NCBI GenBank assembly: GCA_963799425.1
Contig: CAWCXA010000020.1
Span: forward strand, 1-64,000
DNA length: 64,000 bases
Source of the DNA: CAVWSM01 sp963799425
Lineage (GTDB): Bacteria; Actinomycetota; Actinomycetes; Jiangellales; Jiangellaceae
Direction of reading: 5' to 3'
A model generated the notes under the pieces. That model did not search any database, was not told the DNA's origin, and saw only the letters and a list, made by a program, of their open reading frames with translations. Positions 24,979 through 32,109 of this stretch are shown in pieces (positions within the stretch are counted from its first letter, which is position 1; the number at the start of each line of letters is the position of its first letter). A program made the translations under genes and the position numbers.

Positions 24979-25974
24979 ATGAGAAACACCACTGCCATCA
25001 GGCCCCGCGTGCTGTCCGGCGTCACTCCCAGCGGGTCGCTCACCCTGGGCAACTATCTCGGCGCGCTAAGGCGGTTCGTCGACGGGCAGCAGGGGCAGGA
25101 CGGATTCTTCTTCGTTGCCGACCTGCATGCACTCACCACACCGCACGATCCACGCCGGTTACGCACACTCACCCTCGAGACTGCCGCCCTCTTCATTGCG
25201 TCGGGCCTCGATCCTGAGCACTCAACGGTTTTCCTACAGTCGCAGGTCCCCGCTCACGTGGAGCTCGGGTACCTGCTGGAGTCGACCGCGTACGTGGGTG
25301 AGCTGTCCCGGATGATTCAGTTCAAGGAGAAGGGCGGTCGGCCGAAGACTCGAGCCAGCCTGTTCACCTACCCGTGCCTGATGGCGGCGGACATCCTGCT
25401 GTACGACACGAACAGCGTCCCGGTCGGAGGCGACCAGGATCAACACGTCGAGCTCGCGCGCGACCTGGCGATCCGTTTTAACAAGGCTTACGGGGACACG
25501 TTTGTCGTACCTCGCCTCGACAGGGCCGAACTCGCCGCCCGCGTCCGCGACCTTCTCGAGCCGACAGCCAAGATGAGCAAGTCGGCCGAGGACGGGGCCA
25601 TGGGCGTCGTACGGATGCTCGACGGCCCGGACACGATTGTCCGCAAGGTCAAGCGCGCTGTTACCGACTCCGATGGCGAGGTCCGCTATGACCCGGACAC
25701 CAAGCCCGGGGTGTCCAACCTCTTGGACATCTGCGCCGCCATCAGCGGAGAGCCTCCCGCGCTCCTCGCCGAGCGCATCACGACGTACCGCGAACTCAAG
25801 GCGCTCACGGCCGATTCCATCATCAGCATGCTCGCACCTGTGCAGAAGCAGTACGACACCCTCATGGCTGATCCGGCCGGGCTGTCGCGGATGCTCGAGG
25901 ACGGCGCTGCCCGGGCCAGCCGAGTGGCCGGGCCGGTCCTCGACCGCGCTCGCGCGGCGGTCGGGCTCTTCTAG
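24979..25974 (+). CDS. trpS: Tryptophanyl-tRNA synthetase
   Basis: Class I enzyme that charges tRNA-Trp. 331 residues. HIGH-like motif PSGSLTLGNYLGA near residue 18, DLHALTTPHDP, QFKEKGG, the GGDQDQHVELARD tRNA/ATP-site helix and KMSKS (AKMSKSAED). It is preceded by a trp attenuator. In Streptomyces coelicolor the attenuator-controlled TrpRS is the auxiliary one that gives indolmycin resistance. Here the His of the DLHALT segment, equivalent to His43 of Geobacillus TrpRS, is kept, so resistance cannot be assumed. Convergent with ygfZ, overlapping by 4 bases. Confidence 0.95.
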   Translation: MRNTTAIRPRVLSGVTPSGSLTLGNYLGALRRFVDGQQGQDGFFFVADLHALTTPHDPRRLRTLTLETAALFIASGLDPEHSTVFLQSQVPAHVELGYLLESTAYVGELSRMIQFKEKGGRPKTRASLFTYPCLMAADILLYDTNSVPVGGDQDQHVELARDLAIRFNKAYGDTFVVPRLDRAELAARVRDLLEPTAKMSKSAEDGAMGVVRMLDGPDTIVRKVKRAVTDSDGEVRYDPDTKPGVSNLLDICAAISGEPPALLAERITTYRELKALTADSIISMLAPVQKQYDTLMADPAGLSRMLEDGAARASRVAGPVLDRARAAVGLF

Positions 25975-26936
25975 CCGCGCAGAGCCGGCCGGATGTGCAG
26001 GCCGGCCTCGGGGTCGACGACGACCTCCTGCGAGGCGGCAACCCCGTCGGCAAGGAGGTCGGCGTCGACCGGCACCGAGCGCTTGAGCAGCGCCAAGCCA
26101 ATCGGCCCGAGCTCGAAGTGTCGCGCGCTCGATCCGACGAAACCCACCTCGCGGCCGTCGAGCGTCACGGCCGCACCGCGCGCCGGCAACCGGTCGACCG
26201 AACCGTCGAGGTGCAGCATCACGAGCCGCCGCGGCGGGCGCCCGAGGTTGTGCACGCGGGCGACGGTCTCCTGGCCGCGGTAGCAGCCCTTGTCGAGATG
26301 CACGGCGGCCGGGATCCAGCCCAGCTCGTTGGGGATCGACCGGTGGTCGGTGTCGATGCCGAGCCGCGGCATATGCGCCTCGATGCGCAACGCCTCGAAT
26401 GCCAACAGACCCGCAGGAGCGCCGAACCGCTCAACGGCCTCGGCGAGATCGGCGCGGGGCACCAGGACCTCCAGGCCGGCCGCGAAACCATCGTCACCCT
26501 GGACCACGAACACAACCGCCCAGTCGTCGGTAACCTCGGCGACCTCGACCTGCATGAGGAAGCGCATCTTGTCGAGGAACTCGGCGAGCGCGGGCGCCAT
26601 CCCCGGCTCAACCGTGGCCCAGACTGCCTCGCCATCGTCGACCAGCCGCATGTGGTGTTCGACGTGCCCGTTGGGCGACAGGATCAGCGCCTCGGTGCGG
26701 ACTCCGGGTGCGAGCTGCTCGACGTGCTGCGTGCTGATCGAGTGCAGGTAGGTGAGCCGATCAGGTCCGCCGATCCGTACGACGCCGCGATGGGAGAGAT
26801 CCACGAACCCGACGCCCGACGCGAGCCGACGCTGCTCCTTCATCGGGTCGCCGTAGTGCGCCGCGACGCCCGCGTCGGGCTCATCGGCAGCGACGGCGCC
26901 GGACAACGCCAGGAGAGGCGACGAGTAGGAGCTCAC
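25971..26936 (-). CDS. ygfZ: Folate-binding protein YgfZ
   Basis: A 321-residue GcvT-like protein that helps Fe-S cluster assembly or repair using tetrahydrofolate. The family signature KGCYRGQE (family consensus K-G-C-Y-x-G-Q-E) occurs in DKGCYRGQETVARVHN. The start is GTG at 26936 (VSSYSSPLLALSG); longer upstream readings are antisense to the Fur gene. The Fur-family gene ends 2 bases upstream on the same strand, so the two are likely co-transcribed. Confidence 0.92.
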   Translation of the reverse strand: MSSYSSPLLALSGAVAADEPDAGVAAHYGDPMKEQRRLASGVGFVDLSHRGVVRIGGPDRLTYLHSISTQHVEQLAPGVRTEALILSPNGHVEHHMRLVDDGEAVWATVEPGMAPALAEFLDKMRFLMQVEVAEVTDDWAVVFVVQGDDGFAAGLEVLVPRADLAEAVERFGAPAGLLAFEALRIEAHMPRLGIDTDHRSIPNELGWIPAAVHLDKGCYRGQETVARVHNLGRPPRRLVMLHLDGSVDRLPARGAAVTLDGREVGFVGSSARHFELGPIGLALLKRSVPVDADLLADGVAASQEVVVDPEAGLHIRPALRG

Positions 26937-26938
26937 GT

Positions 26939-27388
26939 CTACGACGGTAGCCCGCTCGGCTGTGCCTGCGCTGCGTCCAGGCATTCGGCGCAGGTGCCGA
27001 ACACCGTGAGATGCGGCACGTCGGCGTCGAATCCGTACGACTCGTCGACCGCGCCCACCAGGGTGTCCGCGACCGAGGTCGGCGCCTCGGTGACCCGCCC
27101 GCAGGTCCGGCACACCAGGTGCACGTGCTCAGGTTCGTCGCTCGAGTGGTAGACGGGCGCGCCATGGCCGAGGTGCGCGTGCGCGACGAGCCCAAGCTCC
27201 TCGAGCAGGTCGAGAGTGCGGTAGACGGTCGACAGGTTGATCCCTCGTGCGGTGCGCTGGACGTAGTCGAGGACGGCCTCGGGGGTGGAGTGGTGCAGGT
27301 CGCGCACAGCGGCGAGAACCAGCTCGCGCTGCGGTGTGAGCCGATATCCACGCTCACGCAGCGTCGCTCGCCAGTCCTGGTCAGTCAC
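26939..27388 (-). CDS. Fur-family metalloregulator, Nur-like
   Basis: A 149-residue Fur-family repressor: winged helix at 8-80 (GYRLTPQRELVLAAVRDL, NLSTVYRTLDLLEELGLV) and dimerisation domain with CRTCG at 93-97 and CAEC near 134-137 for structural zinc. Histidines at 33, 70, 72, 88, 90 and 126 sit at the positions of the metal ligands described for Streptomyces Nur, the nickel-uptake regulator; the position equivalent to its His86 is proline. A nickel role is an inference from these residues and from its neighbours ygfZ and nitrobindin. GTG start at 27388. Confidence 0.85.
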   Translation of the reverse strand: MTDQDWRATLRERGYRLTPQRELVLAAVRDLHHSTPEAVLDYVQRTARGINLSTVYRTLDLLEELGLVAHAHLGHGAPVYHSSDEPEHVHLVCRTCGRVTEAPTSVADTLVGAVDESYGFDADVPHLTVFGTCAECLDAAQAQPSGLPS

Positions 27389-27414
27389 GCAGTCGAGTCT
27401 AGGTCGGGTCCGGG

Positions 27415-27951
27415 TCAGGACAGTGGCTCGACGCCCACCCGAGCGGTGTCGGAGCCGGCTACGCGCTCCAGCTCGGCGGAGATGTGCGGCTGCAGGGATT
27501 CCCCCATGGCAGCCATCTCGAACACCCAGAACAGCTTGCTCTGCACGAGGCCGTACAGCCGGTGCCCGGCACGGTAGTCCTTCGCGGTCTCGGTCTTGAG
27601 CACCCCGCGGGTCGCCAGCTCGATCCTGGCGGACTCGACAGTGCCAAGGTAGATCTCCACGATGCCGGTGGGGTGAGAGAGGACGACCTCGATGGCACCG
27701 TCAGGTTGCGGTCGCCAGTAGCCGGTCTCGGTCGCGAGCGGCCGGCCCAGCGCGCCCTCGTCGGAGAGCACCCAGCTGCGCGACTCGTACGACAGGAACG
27801 GCTTGTCGGGCACGTACGTGAACTCGATCTCCTGCCCGAACCGGAACGCCTCGATCGTCGGGTAGTCGCCGACCCCCGGACCCTGCCACCTCCCGAGCAA
27901 CCAGGAGATGGGCACGCAGTCCGGATGCAGGTCGGACGGGATCTCGATCAG
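27415..27951 (-). CDS. Nitrobindin/FABP-family heme-binding beta-barrel
   Basis: A ten-stranded barrel of the THAP4/nitrobindin type that binds ferric heme and nitric oxide. The signature LLGRWQGPGVGDYPTI begins near residue 18, and the C-terminal half has RLYGLVQSKLFWVFEMAAMG. No ATG, GTG or TTG precedes the conserved IEIPSDLHPD segment in frame; a CTG at 27951, overlapping the preceding TGA as CTGA and with AAGGGG upstream, would give the expected N terminus. A GTG at 27915 is the only standard start and would cut off 12 conserved residues. Confidence 0.85.
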   Translation of the reverse strand: MIEIPSDLHPDCVPISWLLGRWQGPGVGDYPTIEAFRFGQEIEFTYVPDKPFLSYESRSWVLSDEGALGRPLATETGYWRPQPDGAIEVVLSHPTGIVEIYLGTVESARIELATRGVLKTETAKDYRAGHRLYGLVQSKLFWVFEMAAMGESLQPHISAELERVAGSDTARVGVEPLS

Positions 27952-28049
27952 CTCTGCCCCTTGTAGAGCCGATAGACGACGAAACCCGCGAACCAGGTGA
28001 TCGTGAGGGCGATCACGACGAGCAAGCCGGTGAAGAAGACCTCGAGCAC
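27948..28049 (-). CDS. 33-residue single-span membrane protein
   Basis: GTG at 28049 opens a frame of 33 residues that starts MLEVFFTGLLVVIALTITWF and ends VVYRLYKGQS: one membrane helix and a short basic tail. It directly precedes, and overlaps by 4 bases, the nitrobindin gene. Similar very short membrane proteins are found beside FABP genes in other actinobacteria. Function unknown. Confidence 0.75.
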   Translation of the reverse strand: MLEVFFTGLLVVIALTITWFAGFVVYRLYKGQS

Positions 28050-28081
28050 GGCTGGAGTCTATCCAGCCCTAAGGTCGGTGC

Positions 28082-28444
28082 ATGGCACGCAGTCTTGTCG
28101 TCAAGGTCACAGCCGGCGCCGACGCGCCGGAACGTTGCTCGCAGGCGTTCACAGTCGCGGCCACCGCCGCGGCATCGGGGGTGGAGGTTTCGCTCTGGCT
28201 CACCGGGGAGTCGGCCTGGTTCGCGTTGCCGGGGCGCGCGGCGCAGTTCGAGCTGCCACACGCCGCGCCGCTGCCGGAATTGCTCGACGCGGTGCTCGCG
28301 GCGGGGCGGGTGACGCTGTGCACGCAGTGCGCGGCGCGGAGGGAAATCAGGACTACCGACGTCATCGACGGCGTACGGATCGCGGGCGCCGCGGTCTTCG
28401 TGGAGGAGTCGCTCGCGGACGGGGCGCAGGCGCTCGTCTACTGA
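28082..28444 (+). CDS. DsrE-family protein
   Basis: A 120-residue DsrE/DsrF-like sulfur-relay domain: SLVVKVTAGADAPERCSQAFTVAATAAASGVEVSLWLTGESAW, then VTLCTQCAARREI with two Cys that could carry sulfur, then IAGAAVFVEESL. Such proteins accept and pass on persulfide sulfur in the cytoplasm. The last 7 bases overlap the convergent gene. It lies near a rhodanese gene, consistent with sulfur handling. Confidence 0.8.
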   Translation: MARSLVVKVTAGADAPERCSQAFTVAATAAASGVEVSLWLTGESAWFALPGRAAQFELPHAAPLPELLDAVLAAGRVTLCTQCAARREIRTTDVIDGVRIAGAAVFVEESLADGAQALVY

Positions 28445-29070
28445 GCAGCGCCGAGGATCTCTACGGTGCCGACGGCCATGGTGTTGCGCGGCGCATCAGC
28501 CGAGCTGAGCACCTCCATCGTGACCTGGGCACTGCTGAGCGGCCCGGGTGTCTTGATGCGCTGCACGCCTCGGTTGTCGGGCGCCGGATCGAGCTCTTGC
28601 TCGAGGCTCACACCGCCGTCGAAGGTCCACCGGACCTTGGTCAGCCGACGATTCTCGGCATAGCGGTCAGTGCCGTCCGCAGGGTCGGTCTTGGCGTAGC
28701 CGGGCACGATGCCCAGCTCGCTGATCTGAGTCGCGCCGCCGAGGTCGATGGTGAGCACCTGCCCGACTCCGTCGCCGGGGCAACGCCAAGCAGTCGACAC
28801 GTCGGCGTCGATCGCGAGCATCGGCGCGTAAGAGACAGTCGCGCCGGTCGCGTCACGCCCGTCCTGCTGCTGGCAGGTGGCTGACGCGCCCACTGGGGTG
28901 ACCGGCGCCGCGCTCGCGCCGGCGGTGGCGGGCTGGCGGTTGCGGCCCTCACCGCCACCGTTGACCGTCCCGGCCGCGGCGCCGACGGTGAAGCCGACGA
29001 CCACCGCGCCACCGAACAGCGCGATGGCGACAGGCCGCGTCACTGGCAGCTGGGGCAGGCGTACGGGCAC
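28438..29070 (-). CDS. Membrane-anchored discoidin/NADase-type glycan-binding-like protein
   Basis: About 210 residues from GTG at 29070 (start uncertain). One membrane helix (PVAIALFGGAVVVGFTVGAA) near residue 15-35 is followed by a Thr/Ala/Pro linker and an F5/8-type-C-like beta domain: MLAIDADVSTAWRCPGDGVGQVLTIDLGGATQISELGIVPGYAK, then RLTKVRWTFDGG. Related actinobacterial proteins carry an N-terminal zinc ribbon, which is absent here. The domain probably faces outside and binds a carbohydrate or other ligand. Confidence 0.7.
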   Translation of the reverse strand: MPVRLPQLPVTRPVAIALFGGAVVVGFTVGAAAGTVNGGGEGRNRQPATAGASAAPVTPVGASATCQQQDGRDATGATVSYAPMLAIDADVSTAWRCPGDGVGQVLTIDLGGATQISELGIVPGYAKTDPADGTDRYAENRRLTKVRWTFDGGVSLEQELDPAPDNRGVQRIKTPGPLSSAQVTMEVLSSADAPRNTMAVGTVEILGAAQ

Positions 29071-29137
29071 CGGGACACTGTACGGAACCTTCGGCGGATA
29101 CGACAGACCCGTACGAAACGGGCTCCGTCTCCACGCC

Positions 29138-29183
29138 GCTGGGGCGCCCCCGCGCCGCCCGAGCGACGTTGGGGCGCCCCAGC
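29138..29183 (-). terminator. Hairpin terminator after the sseA-DUF1416 operon
   Basis: GCTGGGGCGCCCC at 29138-29150 is the exact complement of 29171-29183, with a 20-base loop. It starts 16 bases past the DUF1416 stop codon at 29199, the place expected for the operon terminator. Confidence 0.65.
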
Positions 29184-29198
29184 GGGTGTGCTCCCGCG

Positions 29199-29498
29199 CT
29201 AGCCGACCGAGACCTCCAGCTCCGCGACCTCTCCGCGCTCGGCCACGACCGCCCGGTCGACGCTGGCGGCGCGGGGCGCGAGGGTGCGTACGGTCCACTC
29301 GCCGGGTGCCGCGAAGAACCGGAACTGGCCGGCTGCGCTCGTCGGCACCTCAGCGGTGAACTCGCCGCCCTTGTCGAGCAGGCGCACGTATGCCCCACCG
29401 ACCGGGCTGCCGTCACGCAGGACGACGCCCTGGATCACCGCCTCCTTGGTGAGGTCGATGCCGTCGGTGGAGACGCCTCCCGTGGTTGCTCCGCACAT
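29199..29498 (-). CDS. DUF1416 protein (SseC-like)
   Basis: A 99-residue protein with the family start MCGATTGG and a transthyretin-like beta fold (VIQGVVLRDGSPVGGAYVRLLDKGGEFTAEVPTSAAGQFRFFAAPG). It is the SseC-type protein that follows the sseA/cysA2 rhodanese gene throughout actinobacteria; the gap is only 3 bases. A role with the rhodanese in sulfur metabolism is inferred from that constant linkage. The Cys at residue 2 is conserved. Confidence 0.85.
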   Translation of the reverse strand: MCGATTGGVSTDGIDLTKEAVIQGVVLRDGSPVGGAYVRLLDKGGEFTAEVPTSAAGQFRFFAAPGEWTVRTLAPRAASVDRAVVAERGEVAELEVSVG

Positions 29499-29501
29499 CG
29501 G

Positions 29502-30359
29502 TCAGGCCCCCGTCGCGGTGCCGGGCTCGTCGCCCACGACAACCGGCACCCCGACAAGGGAGCCGTACTCCGTCCACGAGCCGTCGTAATTCTTGACGTT
29601 GGCCTGGTCGAGCAGCTCGTGCAGGACGAACCACGTGTGCGCCGAACGCTCGCCGATGCGGCAGTAGGCGATCGTGTCCTTCGACAGGTCGACGCCCGCA
29701 TCCTGGTAGAGCGACGTGAGCTCGGTATCGCTCTTGAACGTACCGTCGTCGTTGGCTGCCTTGGACCACGGGATGTTGAGCGCGGTCGGCACGTGCCCGC
29801 CGCGCTGCGCCTGCTCCTGCGGCAGGTGCGCCGGGGCGAGCAGCCGCCCTGCGTACTCGTCGGGCGACCGTACGTCGACGAGGTTCTTGGTGCCGATTGC
29901 GGCGACCACCTCGTCGCGGAAGGCGCGGATCAAGGTGTCCGGGTCGCTCGCCGAATAGCTCGTCGCCGCGCGCTGCACGGCTTCGTCGGTGAGCTCGCGG
30001 GAGTCGAGCTCCCACTTCTTGCGGCCGCCGTCGAGCAGACGAACGTCGCCGTGGCCGTAGAGCTTGAAGTACCAGTACGCGTACGCGGCGAACCAGTTGT
30101 TGTTGCCGCCGTACAGGATGACCGTGTTGTCGTTGCCGATGCCGCGCCTTGTGAGGAGCTGCTCGAACGCTGCCTTGCCGATGAAGTCGCGGCGAACGGG
30201 GTCCTGCAGGTCAGCCTTCCAGTCGAGCTTCACTGCGCCACGGATGTGGCCCTTGTCGTAGGCACTTGTGTCCTCGTCGACCTCGACGAGCACGATGGTG
30301 GGGTCGTCGAGACGCTGCTCCACCCAATCGGCGGAGACGAGAACCTGCTCTCGGCTCAT
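29502..30359 (-). CDS. sseA: Thiosulfate sulfurtransferase (rhodanese)
   Basis: A 285-residue two-domain rhodanese that transfers sulfane sulfur, for example from thiosulfate to cyanide or thiols. The inactive N-terminal domain (SADWVEQRLDDPTIVLVEVDED) is followed by the catalytic one with CRIGERS, whose Cys near residue 233 carries the persulfide. ATG at 30359 with AGGAGG upstream. A cysteine-containing leader peptide lies 160 bases upstream. Orthologue of mycobacterial CysA2/SseA; DUF1416 follows. Confidence 0.93.
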   Translation of the reverse strand: MSREQVLVSADWVEQRLDDPTIVLVEVDEDTSAYDKGHIRGAVKLDWKADLQDPVRRDFIGKAAFEQLLTRRGIGNDNTVILYGGNNNWFAAYAYWYFKLYGHGDVRLLDGGRKKWELDSRELTDEAVQRAATSYSASDPDTLIRAFRDEVVAAIGTKNLVDVRSPDEYAGRLLAPAHLPQEQAQRGGHVPTALNIPWSKAANDDGTFKSDTELTSLYQDAGVDLSKDTIAYCRIGERSAHTWFVLHELLDQANVKNYDGSWTEYGSLVGVPVVVGDEPGTATGA

Positions 30360-30521
30360 GTGGTGTGACCTCCTCGGTCGACGTTCAGGGATGCGGGTAC
30401 GCGGTGCGCGCACAGGGCAAGTGCGCTGGTCACGGGCCGGGGTTGGGCAGAAGGCCGGCATCGGCCGGGAACGAACGGAGACGAGCCGAAGTGTGTGGGC
30501 TCGGAGGCCGACGCGCCTGCC

Positions 30522-30599
30522 TTAGTGAATGCGACAGAGCATGGCCGCGACGCGACACAGGTCGATCGCGCGGCGCTTAGTCAGCTCGGTCCTTGGCAT
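30522..30599 (-). CDS. Putative cysteine-responsive leader peptide
   Basis: A 25-residue frame, MPRTELTKRRA...DLCRVAAMLCRIH, whose DLCRV-x-CR pattern is that of the actinobacterial leader peptides found before sulfur genes. Cys codons are residues 15 and 22. A -10 element TAAAGT (30612-30607) lies 7 bases before the ATG, so the mRNA probably starts at the ATG itself (leaderless). It ends 162 bases before sseA. Confidence 0.85.
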   Translation of the reverse strand: MPRTELTKRRAIDLCRVAAMLCRIH

Positions 30600-30646
30600 A
30601 GCAAGGACTTTAGGAACCCGCGTCCCGCCGTGTCAGTACGAGTCCA

Positions 30647-30676
30647 CATCCTGAGATGGCTGTCTCATCCTGAGAC
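30647..30676. promoter_or_regulatory. Repeated CATCCTGAGA element upstream of the sseA leader
   Basis: CATCCTGAGA occurs at 30647-30656 and again at 30666-30675, 19 bases apart and about 50-75 bases before the proposed transcript start at 30599. The second copy is inside the palindrome TCTCATCCTGAGA. The position suits an activator or repressor of the sseA transcript. The protein is unknown. Confidence 0.45.
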
Positions 30677-30710
30677 TGGCACGCGTCTCGCATTGCGGGA
30701 CCGTCAGGCA

Positions 30711-31511
30711 TCAGCCGACCATGATCCGGCCGACGACATAGGCGACGGGCGCCGCAAGGCACAGCGGCAGCGACGCACGGAGCAACACCTCCGCCGTCCC
30801 ACCAACGCCGGGTCGCCGCCGCTTGCGTCGCCCCCGCACTGCCTGGGGCCCGCCCGGCAACGCCTCCACGACGACGTCCTCGGCGATGCGGTCGACCACG
30901 CCGAACGCGACGACTGCGAGCAGCGCTGCGAATGCCCCCACCGCTATGACGTTGATCGGCTCGGCCGCATCGGCCACGACATCGAGCCCGCCGACCAAGG
31001 CGGCGGCACCGGCGGCGACTAGGACCGCCAGCGTGCGGATAAGCGCGCGTGAGCCGGGCAACGCCTCGACCAGCCCCGCGACCCCGACCGCGGCGGCCGC
31101 GATGCCGAGCGAGACCGTGCCGTCGGGCGCCGTGCGCAGCGCGACCCAGCCGACGAGGAGACCGGCGAGGATCACGGCGGTCGTCGTGAGACTCAGCGAT
31201 TCCACGAGCTGGTCACGGTCGCGGCGGGTGAGCTCGACCGCGAACGCGCCCAGCATTGCCAGGCCGAGCACGACGGCCATCGCACCCCAGTCCGGTGCCG
31301 CGTCGGCGCGAATGACAACCACGCAAGAGACGCCCCCGACGACAAGGGCGAGGGCCGCGGCGGCACGCGCCCCGGGTACCCGGACGATGCCCGAGATGGC
31401 CAGCAGCAGGAGCGCTTGCACCAGGAAGACCGCAGCAGCCAGCACCCACTCCCCGGCTGCCGACGCGAGGAGCAGCAGCCCGGAGAGCCCCGCGGCGAGC
31501 AGTGCTGGCAC
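30711..31511 (-). CDS. Polytopic membrane protein of unknown function
   Basis: A 266-residue hydrophobic protein with about seven or eight membrane helices and a basic cytoplasmic loop (GPQAVRGRRKRRRPGVGG) before the last helix. No motif of a known transporter or enzyme was recognised. GTG start at 31511. It stands alone between the sseA leader region and the palindromic element; no operon partner is evident. Confidence 0.7.
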   Translation of the reverse strand: MPALLAAGLSGLLLLASAAGEWVLAAAVFLVQALLLLAISGIVRVPGARAAAALALVVGGVSCVVVIRADAAPDWGAMAVVLGLAMLGAFAVELTRRDRDQLVESLSLTTTAVILAGLLVGWVALRTAPDGTVSLGIAAAAVGVAGLVEALPGSRALIRTLAVLVAAGAAALVGGLDVVADAAEPINVIAVGAFAALLAVVAFGVVDRIAEDVVVEALPGGPQAVRGRRKRRRPGVGGTAEVLLRASLPLCLAAPVAYVVGRIMVG

Positions 31512-31623
31512 GGCAGCGATCTTAGAGTTGCCGGATCGGCGGACCCCGGTGCCGTCTCGGCCTGTGGGCGCATCGGTCTCGGTTTGTGACCCAACCGGAA
31601 CAGCCCAGTAACCGAGGCTCCGA

Positions 31624-31684
31624 GTTGATCATGGCAAAGGTGTGGTCATTTCAGCGATTTGATCACGCCTTCGCCATGATCAAC
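31624..31684. repeat. 61-bp palindromic element, copy 2
   Basis: Same architecture as 20396-20456: 25-base arms (31624-31648 and 31660-31684, three mismatches) around an 11-base loop, with arms beginning GTTGATCATGG. It lies 14 bases past the stop codon of the MoaD-like gene. Confidence 0.85.
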
Positions 31685-31698
31685 TGCTTCGGGAAGAC

Positions 31699-31965
31699 CT
31701 AACCGCCCGCGAACGGCGGCAGGACCTCCACCTCGGACCCGTCGCGGAGGACGACCGTGTCGTGCGCGCGCTTGCCAACGGGGTCGCCGTCGACGATGTA
31801 CGAACACACGCCGAGCACCTGTCCAAAACGCGGGACGTCACGCCGCGTGAACCGAACGATCTCGAGGAGGTCGGCCAGGGATTTGACGTTAGCCTCCACC
31901 CGCTCCTCCGATGCACCGGCTGCCGCCCGCGCCGCGGCCCAGTAACGCACGGTCACAACGGTCAT
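31699..31965 (-). CDS. MoaD/ThiS-family sulfur-carrier protein
   Basis: An 88-residue ubiquitin-like protein (VTVRYWAAARAAAGASEERVE... to EVEVLPPFAGG) ending in the Gly-Gly needed for thiocarboxylate formation. It carries sulfur for molybdopterin or another cofactor. ATG at 31965; the open frame continues upstream but that part is not family-like. Divergent from glnR, and in the neighbourhood of the sseA rhodanese, a possible sulfur donor. Confidence 0.85.
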   Translation of the reverse strand: MTVVTVRYWAAARAAAGASEERVEANVKSLADLLEIVRFTRRDVPRFGQVLGVCSYIVDGDPVGKRAHDTVVLRDGSEVEVLPPFAGG

Positions 31966-32040
31966 TCGGGACCACCCGCCGGATTGCAGGAATGCAACAG
32001 ACACGCCGCTGTCATGTCCGTTATCCTTCCAAGTCATAGA

Positions 32041-32068
32041 GGACCCGGGCAGCGTTGCCCCCGGGTCC
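32041..32068 (+). terminator. Stable hairpin in the glnR leader
   Basis: GGACCCGGG (32041-32049) pairs with CCCGGGTCC (32060-32068) around a 10-base loop; TTCGCGGTTT follows. There is no gene on the plus strand upstream, so the hairpin lies within the 5' leader of glnR, 41 bases before its start. It may be an attenuator or may protect the mRNA end. Confidence 0.5.
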
Positions 32069-32109
32069 TTCGCGGTTTAGGACGACCGAGCGTCCGCCCT
32101 GGAGGTGGC

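Noticed and set aside
32020..32109. In-frame upstream ATG extending GlnR by 30 residues
   Set aside because: The extension would translate through the leader hairpin and has no counterpart in GlnR; the ATG at 32110 has a good ribosome site and matches the family N terminus.
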